DNA of 54,818 nt, taken from positions 1-54,818 of IMG/VR virus record IMGVR_UViG_3300008113_010961. The stretch is one strand, 5' to 3'. The stretch's first letter is position 1. Each line of letters begins with the position of its first letter. This stretch comes from a virus. The notes beneath the pieces are model-generated. The model was not told where the DNA came from. It saw nothing but the letters and a program-made list of their open reading frames with translations, and made no database searches. The position numbers were made by a program, and so were the translations under genes. Shown here piece after piece: positions 24,342-33,064 of this stretch.

Positions 24342-25091
24342 GTGCAGCAAATCAAAGAACGTTACCAAAACCCAACCGTAGACGAAGAAGTTCGTCTACG
24401 TATGTATTTCTACAATAGCAACTTATTTTCAAACGTTTACCAAATTAAAGAAGTAAACATATTTTACATTCCACAAGGATTTTCAGCGCAAGATATCGGC
24501 GCAAGAGAACTTGTACAAACAATTCCCGGCAGCCAAGTTGTCAATGAAGCAATTGGCAAATATTACGTAGACATCTACACAACTGACGGTACTTACGTTG
24601 TTGGTAATTACACCGATGTTTGGACTGTAAATTTTGTTAATGATAATGAAGGTTTGTCTGAAATTGCAAACCTTTTTACCATTTATCCAACACTTTGGTA
24701 CTCAACTCCGGTTCCTGTAGTTTATGACTTTAACTTCATTTTTAGACCAAGCCAAATCAGAATCGGAAGCCGTCAATATTTGATTATTCAAATCACTCCT
24801 AATGTTCCAAAAGGAACAGACCTGCAACGCTATTATGAAAACTTGGCCATCTTAGGTAATGTAATGGTCTCCATAGAAAAAAGATGCGCTCCTTGCTTGC
24901 CACAAGAACAAGACCTCAGGTTAATTGTTGACAAAGAACCTGTTGAAATCAGAGAAAAAATGTTTGGTTATTATCATTTGGATACAGACAAATGCGGATT
25001 TGAAGTTGGAATTTACGATATTTGGTTCCAATTAGACATGGGCGATAACAGTTACATTTCCCCTCGTATGCAATTGCAAATTTACCCTTGA
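24342..25091 (+). CDS. Probable virion protein of unknown function (249 aa)
   Basis: The gene starts with GTG, with AGGAG about nine bases upstream. The 249-residue product is beta-rich, for example EVNIFYIPQGFSAQDIGARE and YYVDIYTTDGTYVVGNYTDV in the first half. CAPCLPQEQDLRLIVDKEPV follows in the second half. It ends in regular strands (FEVGIYDIWFQLDMGDNSYI). It reads as a structural beta protein, possibly with Ig-like folds. It follows the gp26-like gene and its partner directly. The conserved Cys pair (CAPC) could bind metal or form a disulfide. No family is named. Confidence 0.6.
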   Translation: MQQIKERYQNPTVDEEVRLRMYFYNSNLFSNVYQIKEVNIFYIPQGFSAQDIGARELVQTIPGSQVVNEAIGKYYVDIYTTDGTYVVGNYTDVWTVNFVNDNEGLSEIANLFTIYPTLWYSTPVPVVYDFNFIFRPSQIRIGSRQYLIIQITPNVPKGTDLQRYYENLAILGNVMVSIEKRCAPCLPQEQDLRLIVDKEPVEIREKMFGYYHLDTDKCGFEVGIYDIWFQLDMGDNSYISPRMQLQIYP

Positions 25092-25142
25092 TTTTAAGCA
25101 CAATTTCTCTTACCTTTCTGCTACCCAACGCAAGGAGAAGAG

Positions 25143-26570
25143 ATGTCCACAGACAAGAAATTAGACTTTTGGTTCAAGCATGGGCGCAATGTTTTATTTG
25201 TTGGTAAACATGGCTGTGGAAAAACTGCGAGTATTAAATGCTGTTTCGAAAGAAATGGCTTAATTCATAACAAAACATATTTGTACTTTAGCGCCAGCAC
25301 TTTAGATCCTTGGGTGGATCTTGTGGGCGTTCCAGAGAAAGTAGAAAAGGACGGCAAAGTTTTCCTTGAACTAGTTCGTCCTAAAGCTTTGGCTTCAGGA
25401 GAAGTAGAAGCTATCTTCTTTGATGAATTTAACAGAGCACCTAAAAAGGTCAGAAATGCCGTCATGGAATTGATGCAGTTCAAAAGCATCAACGGCATGG
25501 TATTTCCTAATTTGAAATGTGTTTGGGCAGCAATTAATCCAGAAGAAGAAGATACCTATGATGTTGAAAAAATTGATCCGGCGCAAAAGGACAGATTTCA
25601 CATTATTCAAAACATTCCATACAAGCCTAATAAGGAATGGTTTATCACTAGGTACGGTGAAGACACAGCTATTTCTGCCATAGAATGGTGGAATGATTTG
25701 CCAGATGAAGAAAAAAACAAGATCAGTCCTAGAAGATTGGAATATGCACTCAACGAATTTGAGATTGGTGGTTCATTGCAAGATGTTTTGCCATCGACAT
25801 CTAATGTTAACAAGTTGGTGCAGGCTCTCAAAAATGGCCCTGTAGAAGCTAAACTTACATTTCTTTACGAACAAAAAGACAATGTAAAGACTAAACAATT
25901 TTTGGCGAATGATAACAACTTTTCAGCTTCAGTAAAACACATTGTTGGCAATGAGGACTATTTATCTTATTTTGTTCCTCTTATGCCTAAAGAGCGTATA
26001 GTCGCTCTTATGTCAGAGTATTCACAGGTATGCAGAAGTGTTTGCCATATTGCGCAATCTAACAAAGAAATGTGGAATTTATTACGTGAAATCGTAATGG
26101 CAGGACAAGATGAAAAGCTTGTCAAGTTGTTGCATCGTTACGTTGCTGATGATGATAACTTGCCTATTAAAGATACAACCAGCGAAGAACCTGAAAAGCC
26201 TCAGTTCTTAGCTTCTCCTCACAAAATTTCCTATGCAAATTTTATTGGAATGACTTGCATTCCTTCAGCCAGCGTAGACAATTACTTTCATCAAATAAAA
26301 CAAAGCTTATCAAAATATATGACAGAAGACGATGCCTTGAATTGTCTGTTGGCTTTGGGTGAAATTACCAAAGACAGTTGGGCCACCTGTTTTATGCGTC
26401 CTGAATTCAAAGGCATATTGGGAGTAATTAATCACTGTCTGCAAGTTTTAAAAGACACCAATAAGTATACCAACGTACTCGAAGCTCTTATAACGGAACA
26501 CAGAGTTATTAGCAAATTGTTTATAAAGTTGCAACAAGCAAATATGTTCAAAAACGTTTTGAGGGTATAG
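25143..26570 (+). CDS. MoxR-type AAA+ ATPase
   Basis: The 475-residue protein has a MoxR/CobS-style AAA+ domain. Walker A is GKHGCGKT (K27, T28), Walker B IFFDEF (D94, E95), then NRAPKKVRNAV and sensor 1-type WAAINPEE. RFHIIQNIPYKPNKEWF and the arginine of DRFH would lie near the second nucleotide-site contacts. The C-terminal 250 residues are helical and unrecognised. The next gene encodes a VWA-like protein, the standard partner of MoxR ATPases. Such pairs act as chaperones that insert metals or assemble complexes. T4-like cyanophages carry related CobS-type genes. AAGGAG precedes the ATG. Confidence 0.8.
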   Translation: MSTDKKLDFWFKHGRNVLFVGKHGCGKTASIKCCFERNGLIHNKTYLYFSASTLDPWVDLVGVPEKVEKDGKVFLELVRPKALASGEVEAIFFDEFNRAPKKVRNAVMELMQFKSINGMVFPNLKCVWAAINPEEEDTYDVEKIDPAQKDRFHIIQNIPYKPNKEWFITRYGEDTAISAIEWWNDLPDEEKNKISPRRLEYALNEFEIGGSLQDVLPSTSNVNKLVQALKNGPVEAKLTFLYEQKDNVKTKQFLANDNNFSASVKHIVGNEDYLSYFVPLMPKERIVALMSEYSQVCRSVCHIAQSNKEMWNLLREIVMAGQDEKLVKLLHRYVADDDNLPIKDTTSEEPEKPQFLASPHKISYANFIGMTCIPSASVDNYFHQIKQSLSKYMTEDDALNCLLALGEITKDSWATCFMRPEFKGILGVINHCLQVLKDTNKYTNVLEALITEHRVISKLFIKLQQANMFKNVLRV

Positions 26571-26572
26571 CC

Positions 26573-27826
26573 ATGGAAAGAATGAAAGATGCGGAGTGGC
26601 AAGATATATGCCAGAATCTATTAGACCATCATTCTCTTTTCTACAAACTAGGAGAAATGGGAAGACCATTTTTTACAGATTCCATTCCAACTGCATGTGT
26701 CACATTTGATAAGTCAGGTAAGTTCTTGAATTTTCTATTTAATCCAGAATTTTGGGAGAAGTCCACGGATTACGAAAAAAGATTCGTTATCTGCCATGAA
26801 GCATTACATCTGATTTTGTCACATGGGAAAAGATTTGCAGATTCCAAAGACTCCGTGGCAGCTAACTACGCTATGGATGTTGTTGTAAACCATAGCTTGG
26901 TTAATAGATTCGGCTTTGTTAGGGAAGAAATATCAGGATGGGAAGACTATTGCTGGGTCGATACATTATTTAAGGGTAAAAAAGTAAATAATTTAGATAT
27001 ACCAGAAGATGAGACAGCTGAATACTACCTTAACCTTCTCAAAAGATTTTACCCAAATGAGAAAAATATAAAGCAATTTTCATTGGTAGATTCACACAAT
27101 TTCACCGATGATGAAATGAAAGAAATATTTGAAGCTTTGAGTGACTATCTTAGTGACGAGGAAAAAGAATCATTACGTAAGTTTTGTGATAAACAAAACC
27201 CCAACTCCAAAGCTGGCAAAAGCCAAGGCAGCGGTCTTTATTTTGTTCCAAAAGCCAAAGTGGTTGAAGTTAGAAAATGGGAATCTGTTATTCAGAAATG
27301 GACAAAATTACAACTTCTAGATTCAGAAAAAGTAAATGATCAGTGGGCCAGAAAGCATCGTAGATTTTCTATGATCAAATCTGATATGTTTCTGCCAAGT
27401 GAACTTGATGTCGAAGAAATGTCTTTAGAAAAGAACAAATTAAATGTATACTTTTTTTGTGATACAAGTGGCAGCTGTTGGCATCTAAAAGATAGGTTTT
27501 TTAAAGCTGCTGAATCTTTGCCAAAAAAGTTTTTTGATGTACAACTCTATTGCTTTGATACCGTGGTATATGAAACTGACTTGAAACAGAGAAAAATGTA
27601 CGGAGGCGGAGGAACATCATTTGATATAATCGAAACATTTATCCTTAAAGACTGCAGAGACAAAGGAATTCCCTATCCTGATTCTGTATGGGTTATCACA
27701 GATGGACATGGAGATGCAATAAACCCTGCACAGCCACAAAATTGGCATTGGTTTATATCTGAACATGGGACAACAAGATTTGTGCCCACGAAGAGCAAAT
27801 TTTATGATTTGTCAGATTTCTGTTGA
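26573..27826 (+). CDS. Metallopeptidase-like / VWA-domain protein (DUF2201-type)
   Basis: The 417-residue protein has the two-part layout of DUF2201 proteins. The N-terminal half has CHEALHLILSHGKRF, giving H75-E76-x-x-H79, a zincin-like metal site. The C-terminal half is VWA-like: VYFFCDTSGSCWHL gives the MIDAS motif D297-T-S-G-S301, with the later GGGGTSFDIIETFI and VITDGHGD supplying the usual T and D. It is one base after the MoxR-type ATPase stop and shares GAGGG as Shine-Dalgarno. The pair would form an ATPase/VWA complex. Peptidase activity is possible but not certain, since such domains can bind metal without cleaving. The end overlaps the convergent nuclease gene by 25 bases. Confidence 0.78.
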   Translation: MERMKDAEWQDICQNLLDHHSLFYKLGEMGRPFFTDSIPTACVTFDKSGKFLNFLFNPEFWEKSTDYEKRFVICHEALHLILSHGKRFADSKDSVAANYAMDVVVNHSLVNRFGFVREEISGWEDYCWVDTLFKGKKVNNLDIPEDETAEYYLNLLKRFYPNEKNIKQFSLVDSHNFTDDEMKEIFEALSDYLSDEEKESLRKFCDKQNPNSKAGKSQGSGLYFVPKAKVVEVRKWESVIQKWTKLQLLDSEKVNDQWARKHRRFSMIKSDMFLPSELDVEEMSLEKNKLNVYFFCDTSGSCWHLKDRFFKAAESLPKKFFDVQLYCFDTVVYETDLKQRKMYGGGGTSFDIIETFILKDCRDKGIPYPDSVWVITDGHGDAINPAQPQNWHWFISEHGTTRFVPTKSKFYDLSDFC

Positions 27827-28356
27827 TCTTCAAAGAAGTACTTGTCCGGTAACTTGAGGAATTCTCTGAGAGGTATACAGGTGTAATCCCTGTATTGCAG
27901 ACTGTAATTATACTGACCTTCAAGTATTGTGGTTTTGCAAAACACTAACCACGGCTTTCTGTCCCTTTTATAAAATAACAACGGTGGTCTTCCACATCTT
28001 TTACTGTCATCCTCTACTTGCTTAATAAATTCATCTAAGTCTGCTATGCTGCCGTCTATAGCCGAACTTAATTCAATTTTGTTGTAGCCTCCTTTGCTTT
28101 CACATACAAAACGGAAATTTTCCGGACAAACCAAATCGCCAGTAAAAGAATCTATGGCATGTTTGGGCATGTCTTTGATGCTGCCCCAACGGTTACCACT
28201 TCCAACTGATCTGCTAAAACCTTTACCAAATCTATCGTTGAGAAACGCAACAAGTTCTCTTTCTACTCTCTTGCCTTTTCTGCAACCGTTTGTACGCTTA
28301 GTCTTAGGCTTAAATTTCTCTATGTGAAAGGTATCTTCTATCTCATCAAAATTCAT
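27802..28356 (-). CDS. PD-(D/E)xK nuclease-like protein, possible Holliday-junction resolvase type
   Basis: The 184-residue protein has a basic N-terminus (KFKPKTKRTNGCRKGKRVER), followed by ERELVAFLNDRFG and FSRSVGSGNRWGS, as in small phage resolvase-like nucleases. The candidate active site is D74 (FTGDLVCP) and E86-S-K88 (RFVCESKGG), fitting the PD-ExK core with an acidic residue (E32/E34) from the first helix. Such enzymes cut branched or damaged DNA. Its start overlaps the stop of the amidotransferase gene (TGATG). The 3' end overlaps the VWA gene by 25 bases, so the two messages could pair. Confidence 0.68.
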   Translation of the reverse strand: MNFDEIEDTFHIEKFKPKTKRTNGCRKGKRVERELVAFLNDRFGKGFSRSVGSGNRWGSIKDMPKHAIDSFTGDLVCPENFRFVCESKGGYNKIELSSAIDGSIADLDEFIKQVEDDSKRCGRPPLLFYKRDRKPWLVFCKTTILEGQYNYSLQYRDYTCIPLREFLKLPDKYFFEDQQKSDKS

Positions 28357-29396
28357 CAGTCCCCCAAGGTTCTATTTAATAGGTCACACCTTTTATTCAT
28401 CTCTTTGAGGAAGTTGAAAACACTATTTATTTTTTGTTTATCACCTTGTTTATTCTCAAGTTTTTGAATCTTGTCATTAATAGAGTTACATGTTTGTTTC
28501 AATTTTTCAGACATTCCTAAAATAACATCCAAAATGTCTTCATTTTTCTGTACGCTTACGAGATTTTTCCACAGACTTTTATCATTTTTTATTGGATGAT
28601 ATTCCGTTTCGAAATTCTCCATGTTTTGCCAATCAACACTGAAGGAATATTCGCTTAAATCTAATTTAGAATTTTCATCCAACATTAACTCAATATAATT
28701 GTTATGTGGAATTTCATATAATTTGTAATTTCTTATTCTAGTTTTTATCAAATCTAAACTTTCAAAAAATATTGCAGGTGTGCTGCAAAAGAATATTTGA
28801 CCAAGTTCTTCTAGCAAATTAACCAACACAAGAGGCCTGTGCTCATTTCTAAACAAGTGAAGCTTTCTGGATTTCTCTTCTGCTTCGGCGTAAGCAACAG
28901 CATAGTGGCTATCCCTGCTGTTATACAAGAAGCTTTTTGCTTTGTTTATAAATGATTCTTCTTGCTCTAGGATTCTTAAGAATATTTCTGAGTCACATTC
29001 TGTTTCTACTTCATAATAGGTCTTTAAATAATCATATTCTTTACGACTTATAACCCCGTTATGTATCACTGCTTTCTTATTACACTTGCTAACGAATGGA
29101 TGATTGTTTTCATTGTATGCCGGAATGCCAACTCCCACTGAAGCAGCTCTGCAATGAAATAGCCCTAAATTGGTAGGCTTTTTCCAAATGCTTTTGTATT
29201 CATCTAATTGAATAAACTCAGTTGCAGGTACTGGTTTCTTGTAATAAGATATTGTTTTCTCAGGATAACTTGTAACGCAATAAAACCCAGAGGCATCCAA
29301 ACCTCTGGACTGCGTCTTAACAAATAAAGCAGTGCTTAAGTCTTCAGTCAATTCATTGTTTTTGCTACTGCCAATAAAACCAAATAATCCACACAT
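28356..29396 (-). CDS. Stand-alone class II glutamine amidotransferase-like protein
   Basis: The 346-residue protein begins MCGLFGFIGS, so Cys2 is the N-terminal nucleophile of an Ntn-hydrolase glutaminase. Other hallmarks follow: QSRGLDASGFYC (RG.D..G), LFHCRAASVGVG (a 'HxR' step), YNENNHPF, KKAVIHNGVISRKE and ETECDSEIFLR. These shape the glutamine site in class II amidotransferases (GlmS, PurF, AsnB types). No synthetase or isomerase domain follows; the last 120 residues are helical and coiled-coil-like (KMSEKLKQTCNSINDKIQKL, approximately). It could release ammonia for an unknown synthase encoded elsewhere. It is followed by a two-base gap to the next gene. Confidence 0.78.
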   Translation of the reverse strand: MCGLFGFIGSSKNNELTEDLSTALFVKTQSRGLDASGFYCVTSYPEKTISYYKKPVPATEFIQLDEYKSIWKKPTNLGLFHCRAASVGVGIPAYNENNHPFVSKCNKKAVIHNGVISRKEYDYLKTYYEVETECDSEIFLRILEQEESFINKAKSFLYNSRDSHYAVAYAEAEEKSRKLHLFRNEHRPLVLVNLLEELGQIFFCSTPAIFFESLDLIKTRIRNYKLYEIPHNNYIELMLDENSKLDLSEYSFSVDWQNMENFETEYHPIKNDKSLWKNLVSVQKNEDILDVILGMSEKLKQTCNSINDKIQKLENKQGDKQKINSVFNFLKEMNKRCDLLNRTLGD

Positions 29397-29398
29397 GG

Positions 29399-29938
29399 TT
29401 ATGAGTTTGGCCTCGATTGATCTGTTGGTCCACCAAGAGGTGGAATGGTGCTTAAATCCGTCATTCCATTAGTCATGGCTGTTTGGTTATCAAAATTGGT
29501 ACCGCCAACTTTGCTCATATCATTTTGATCTGATCCCAATTCTTCGGCTCCCTGCTTATCTGAAACAGCAAGATTATTGATAGGTCCTTTAATTTTATCA
29601 AGAATTTTTTGATTTATTAAATCTAAACATCCCTTGATAATAGAAGCTATATCTTGATTTTTAGCATCTTTGTCACCATCTGCTAATAACTTCATATTAT
29701 AAGCAACTGTTTGTAATGGTACCAAAAATGTTTGCTGTTGTTTTAGCCAATGTCCATGTAACATAGTTTGAATTATACTAAATACATCTTCGCAATCGCC
29801 TTTTAGCTCAACTAATCCACTAGTAGCTAAATTTAGCATAGATTGAAGGCGCTCCGCAATATCGGATGCGGCTTGCTTTAAAACTCTGTTATCTTCTAAA
29901 AGAACAAAGCTTTTGAAGGATATTATTTCATCAAACAT
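29399..29938 (-). CDS. Protein with capsid-targeting-like leader (179 aa)
   Basis: The 179-residue product begins MFDEIISFKSFVLLEDNR. It has F-x-x-F, then L13-L14-E15 before D16, a T4-type prohead protease site. The body is helical to about residue 125 (for example LKGDCEDVFSIIQTMLHGHW), and then polar, Gly/Asn/Gln-rich and probably disordered. No Shine-Dalgarno site is visible; TAAATAAAG precedes the ATG. A packaged internal head protein is possible. The first gene of a unit with the amidotransferase and nuclease genes. Confidence 0.6.
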   Translation of the reverse strand: MFDEIISFKSFVLLEDNRVLKQAASDIAERLQSMLNLATSGLVELKGDCEDVFSIIQTMLHGHWLKQQQTFLVPLQTVAYNMKLLADGDKDAKNQDIASIIKGCLDLINQKILDKIKGPINNLAVSDKQGAEELGSDQNDMSKVGGTNFDNQTAMTNGMTDLSTIPPLGGPTDQSRPNS

Positions 29939-29964
29939 ACTTTATTTAGGTTCCTTACATATAA

Positions 29965-30492
29965 TTATACCTGCTCCAATGCCATTTTTTTTGCAATTTC
30001 AAAAGGCACAGGGGTGTAATTGTGGTGTTCGACACAACAATTAAAGTAGGCAGGATCAATATTTTTGTCATCTAACATGACTTTGCGATAGTGTATATGT
30101 CCATGCATGTTTATCAAACCATCGCCTAAGCAACTAGGATGGACAGGGTAATGAGATAAAATAAAGCTTCTGTCCAATCTATGCGTTCCACGTACATCTT
30201 TGAAATATGGTAAGTAGTCTGATATTTTGAATATATCATGATTGCCTCTAATAAGAACCTTCTTGCCATTTAATTGTTCAAGTATATTTATATCTTTTCT
30301 GGCTATACTAACATCACCAAGATGATAAACTTGGTCATTTTTATTTACAACTTTATTCCAGTTTTCTATCATAGTTTGATCCATGGCTTCTACGGAGGGA
30401 AACTCACGTATCAAACTACCATCATCCTTAACAAAAGTTAAGAATTTAGCGTGTCCAAAATGTGTATCAGAAATAAGAAAAAGGTTCGCCAT
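29965..30492 (-). CDS. Calcineurin-like metallophosphoesterase
   Basis: The 175-residue protein has the full set of metallophosphoesterase motifs. These are FLISDTHFGH (D9, H11), VYHLGDVSIAR (GD), LIRGNHDI (GNHD), FILSHYPVH and NMHGHIHY (GHxH). Two metal ions are bound by these residues. Small phage enzymes of this kind hydrolyse phosphodiesters, nucleotides or protein phosphates. The substrate is not predictable. The start codon and its GAAGG lie inside a long hairpin (30481-30513), which may control translation or end the upstream ribonucleotide reductase message. Confidence 0.82.
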   Translation of the reverse strand: MANLFLISDTHFGHAKFLTFVKDDGSLIREFPSVEAMDQTMIENWNKVVNKNDQVYHLGDVSIARKDINILEQLNGKKVLIRGNHDIFKISDYLPYFKDVRGTHRLDRSFILSHYPVHPSCLGDGLINMHGHIHYRKVMLDDKNIDPAYFNCCVEHHNYTPVPFEIAKKMALEQV

Positions 30493-30513
30493 AAATTAAT
30501 TATGACGAACCTT
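30481..30513 (-). promoter_or_regulatory. Hairpin covering the phosphoesterase start codon (attenuator- or terminator-like)
   Basis: AAGGTTCG pairs with CGAACCTT over 8 bp (30481-30488 with 30506-30513). After one mismatch CATAA pairs with TTATG, and the loop is five bases. On the minus strand it is followed by TTTTCTTATTT, so it looks like a terminator for the ribonucleotide reductase message. The ATG (30492-30490) and upstream GAAGG of the next gene lie in the stem, so folding would also hide the start. Confidence 0.6.
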
Positions 30514-30533
30514 CATTTGATTTGCAAGTTAAA

Positions 30534-32987
30534 TTAACCGCATTTACTCCAGCCACAGTCCCTGCAAACGATACAACCATCATCCCTTTGGATGTTGCTG
30601 TTCTTGCATTCTGGGCACTCTTCTCCAGTTACCTTGGTTCCATCCTTGATATACTTTTTGAGAGTTCTAGCCAATACTTTACTTAGACTGGCCAAGTCAC
30701 CCTTGGTTTTTTCAAGTTGATGTACCACAAATTCAATGCTGGTTCCATGTCTTAAAGCAGTGCTAACCATCCTGCACAAGGCATCGCCATTTTCATGGTT
30801 GTTGATGTTGGTAAGAGGATAGCTTTCGTCACCAGCTATAAAGTGATAATTGCTTCTTGACTTCTTTTTAAGAGAGCCTTTTGTGATAGACTTCTTGATG
30901 ATAGGCTGATCATTTTGCTGATTGTATCCAGCAAAGACCTCATATGGGTCCCCACCTAAAAGGCCTACTACAACGTAGTATGGGTCACTCTTAATGATGG
31001 GGAAATGAACTTCTGCCTCAATAGCTTGTGGCCTTTTTGGAGCATCATTTTTGACTATCTTGTCTACAGACTGCTTGTCTTCTTTTTTGGGCTTCTCAAT
31101 TAGCACACCTGTGCGACAATTTTTCCTATATACAGTCATACCTTTGCAACCGAACTTCCAAGCAGCTTCATAAATTGCAGCAACTTGTTCTTCAGTTACA
31201 TCTTCAGGCAGATTAACTGTCTTAGAAATCGCATGGTCAACAAACTTCTGCGCCTCTGCTTGAAGCTTTACAGCTGCAACCCAATCGATATCTTCCGCAC
31301 AGTGTTTGTACCAAGGGGACTCTTCAAGATTTGTATTCCCTGTAACTTTTCTCCACTGGGCTACCTTGGGGTGAATTACCTCGAACTCCTGCCAGCAGTC
31401 GCCATTTTGATCTTTGAAATCAATCCTTACATTCTTGTCGGTTGGATTTACCTTCTTACGACGAGTGTAGGGATTTAACATAAACAAAGGCTCAATTCCA
31501 CTTGTGGTCTGAGTCATAATAGACACAGAGCCAGTAGGAGCGATTGTTAAGTTGGCAATGTTTCTTCTGCCGTGAACGCTGATGTCATTGTAAAGAGATG
31601 GATCACACTCCTTGATCATCTTCAGGAATTGCGTATCTTTTTCCTTCTCCCAATTCCAAACTTTGAATGGCCCAAGCTCTTTTGCCATTTCCATGCTGCT
31701 TCTAAAGCTGGAAAGGCATAAGGTCTTCATAATCTTGCCGGTAGTGGCTATGCTTTCTTCGCTGCCATAACCAATACCTAAAGCAGCCAAAGTGTCGCCT
31801 AAAGCTGTAATTCCTGTTCCTGTTCTGCGACCTTTTTCACACTTGTCATAGACCATCTTCCAAAGATCAAGCTCTCTTTGGCGAATTGCTTTATCTTCTG
31901 GATCTTTCTTTACCTTGTCTATAATTGCCTGAACCTTCTCAAGCTCCATGTCAATCATGTCATCCATCATTCTCTGGATGATTTCGCCATGTTTGCTGAA
32001 AAGTTCGTAGTCAAAATAAGCATCCTTGGTAAAGGGATTGACTACATAGCTAAACAGATTCAATACCATTAAGCGGCAACTATCGTAGGCACACAATGGT
32101 AATTCACTGCAAGGATTGGTGCTAATGGTTTTAAAGCCTTCGTCTGCATAGCAGTCAACGGCATTATAATTTGTTACTTTATCCCAGAACAACAGACCCG
32201 GTTCTGCTCGCAACCAAGCATTATGGATAATCTTCTTCCATAAATCCTTAGCTTTTATAACCTTGTCATTTTCACTTGGCGGAGCATCGACAGGGAATCT
32301 CAGTCGGAAATCCTCATCCTTTTCTACTGCTTTGAGGAATTCATCGCTGAGCAACACACTGACATTTGCACCAGTTACTTTGGTGTCATCATTTTTTACT
32401 GTTATAAAACTCTCAACATCTTTATGAGCTACATTGATTGAAAGCATCAATGCACCTCTGCGACCGCTTTGTCCAACTTCTCGAATGGTGTTAGAGTACC
32501 TTTCCATCCAGCTTGTAATGCCAGTTGAGCTTCTAGCAGCATTCTTTACTGGAGCTTGTGCTGGTCTAAGCTTGCTGATATCGACTCCGACACCACCTCT
32601 TCTCTTGCTGATCTGCGCAAGAGTTTCGTCTACCTTCATAATGCCGCCATAAGAATCTTCTGGGCTTTCTACAACATAGCAATTGCTCAGACTGATAATT
32701 TGGTGATTGTTGCCAATACCAAACATCGGGCTGCCTTGGGGCACAACATACTTGAAATGCTCTAACAAGCCGTAAAACTGATCTTCGTTAAGCGGATTTT
32801 TGAATTTTTTGCTTTCAATTCTTGCAAATTCTTTTGCCAAACGCCTGTGCATTTGGTCAGGAGTTGCCTCCAAAAGCTTGCCATTGTTGTCTTTCAGGGC
32901 GTACTTATCAAGGAAAACCTTGGCCGCTAACTCATCACCTTCAAAATAAGCAACACTGCTCTCAAAAGCATTCTCATAACTATACAT
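30534..32987 (-). CDS. nrdJ: Ribonucleotide reductase, adenosylcobalamin-dependent class II
   Basis: The 817-residue protein is a class II (B12-dependent) ribonucleotide reductase, which makes deoxynucleotides for DNA synthesis. It has a reductase-fold core with SNCYVVES (C103), RRGGVGVDISKLRPAQAP, the hallmark NPCSELPL (C293 and E295 of the radical site), and RRTGTGITALGDTLAALG. IAPTGSVSIMTQTTSGIEP follows, with a phosphate-binding loop. The C-terminus has a Cys-rich zinc ribbon, GEECPECKNSN and GCIVCRDCGWSKCG, typical of NrdJ, which may shuttle electrons. Only one chain is seen and no small (NrdB) subunit lies beside it, fitting class II. B12 must come from the host or surroundings. Confidence 0.9.
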   Translation of the reverse strand: MYSYENAFESSVAYFEGDELAAKVFLDKYALKDNNGKLLEATPDQMHRRLAKEFARIESKKFKNPLNEDQFYGLLEHFKYVVPQGSPMFGIGNNHQIISLSNCYVVESPEDSYGGIMKVDETLAQISKRRGGVGVDISKLRPAQAPVKNAARSSTGITSWMERYSNTIREVGQSGRRGALMLSINVAHKDVESFITVKNDDTKVTGANVSVLLSDEFLKAVEKDEDFRLRFPVDAPPSENDKVIKAKDLWKKIIHNAWLRAEPGLLFWDKVTNYNAVDCYADEGFKTISTNPCSELPLCAYDSCRLMVLNLFSYVVNPFTKDAYFDYELFSKHGEIIQRMMDDMIDMELEKVQAIIDKVKKDPEDKAIRQRELDLWKMVYDKCEKGRRTGTGITALGDTLAALGIGYGSEESIATTGKIMKTLCLSSFRSSMEMAKELGPFKVWNWEKEKDTQFLKMIKECDPSLYNDISVHGRRNIANLTIAPTGSVSIMTQTTSGIEPLFMLNPYTRRKKVNPTDKNVRIDFKDQNGDCWQEFEVIHPKVAQWRKVTGNTNLEESPWYKHCAEDIDWVAAVKLQAEAQKFVDHAISKTVNLPEDVTEEQVAAIYEAAWKFGCKGMTVYRKNCRTGVLIEKPKKEDKQSVDKIVKNDAPKRPQAIEAEVHFPIIKSDPYYVVVGLLGGDPYEVFAGYNQQNDQPIIKKSITKGSLKKKSRSNYHFIAGDESYPLTNINNHENGDALCRMVSTALRHGTSIEFVVHQLEKTKGDLASLSKVLARTLKKYIKDGTKVTGEECPECKNSNIQRDDGCIVCRDCGWSKCG

Positions 32988-33064
32988 TTTTACTCGCTTT
33001 CTTTATGTTTTGAAACTAAAAAAATATGTAAGCGGCTCTTAGAAATTTTAGGTCAAATGCAAAA

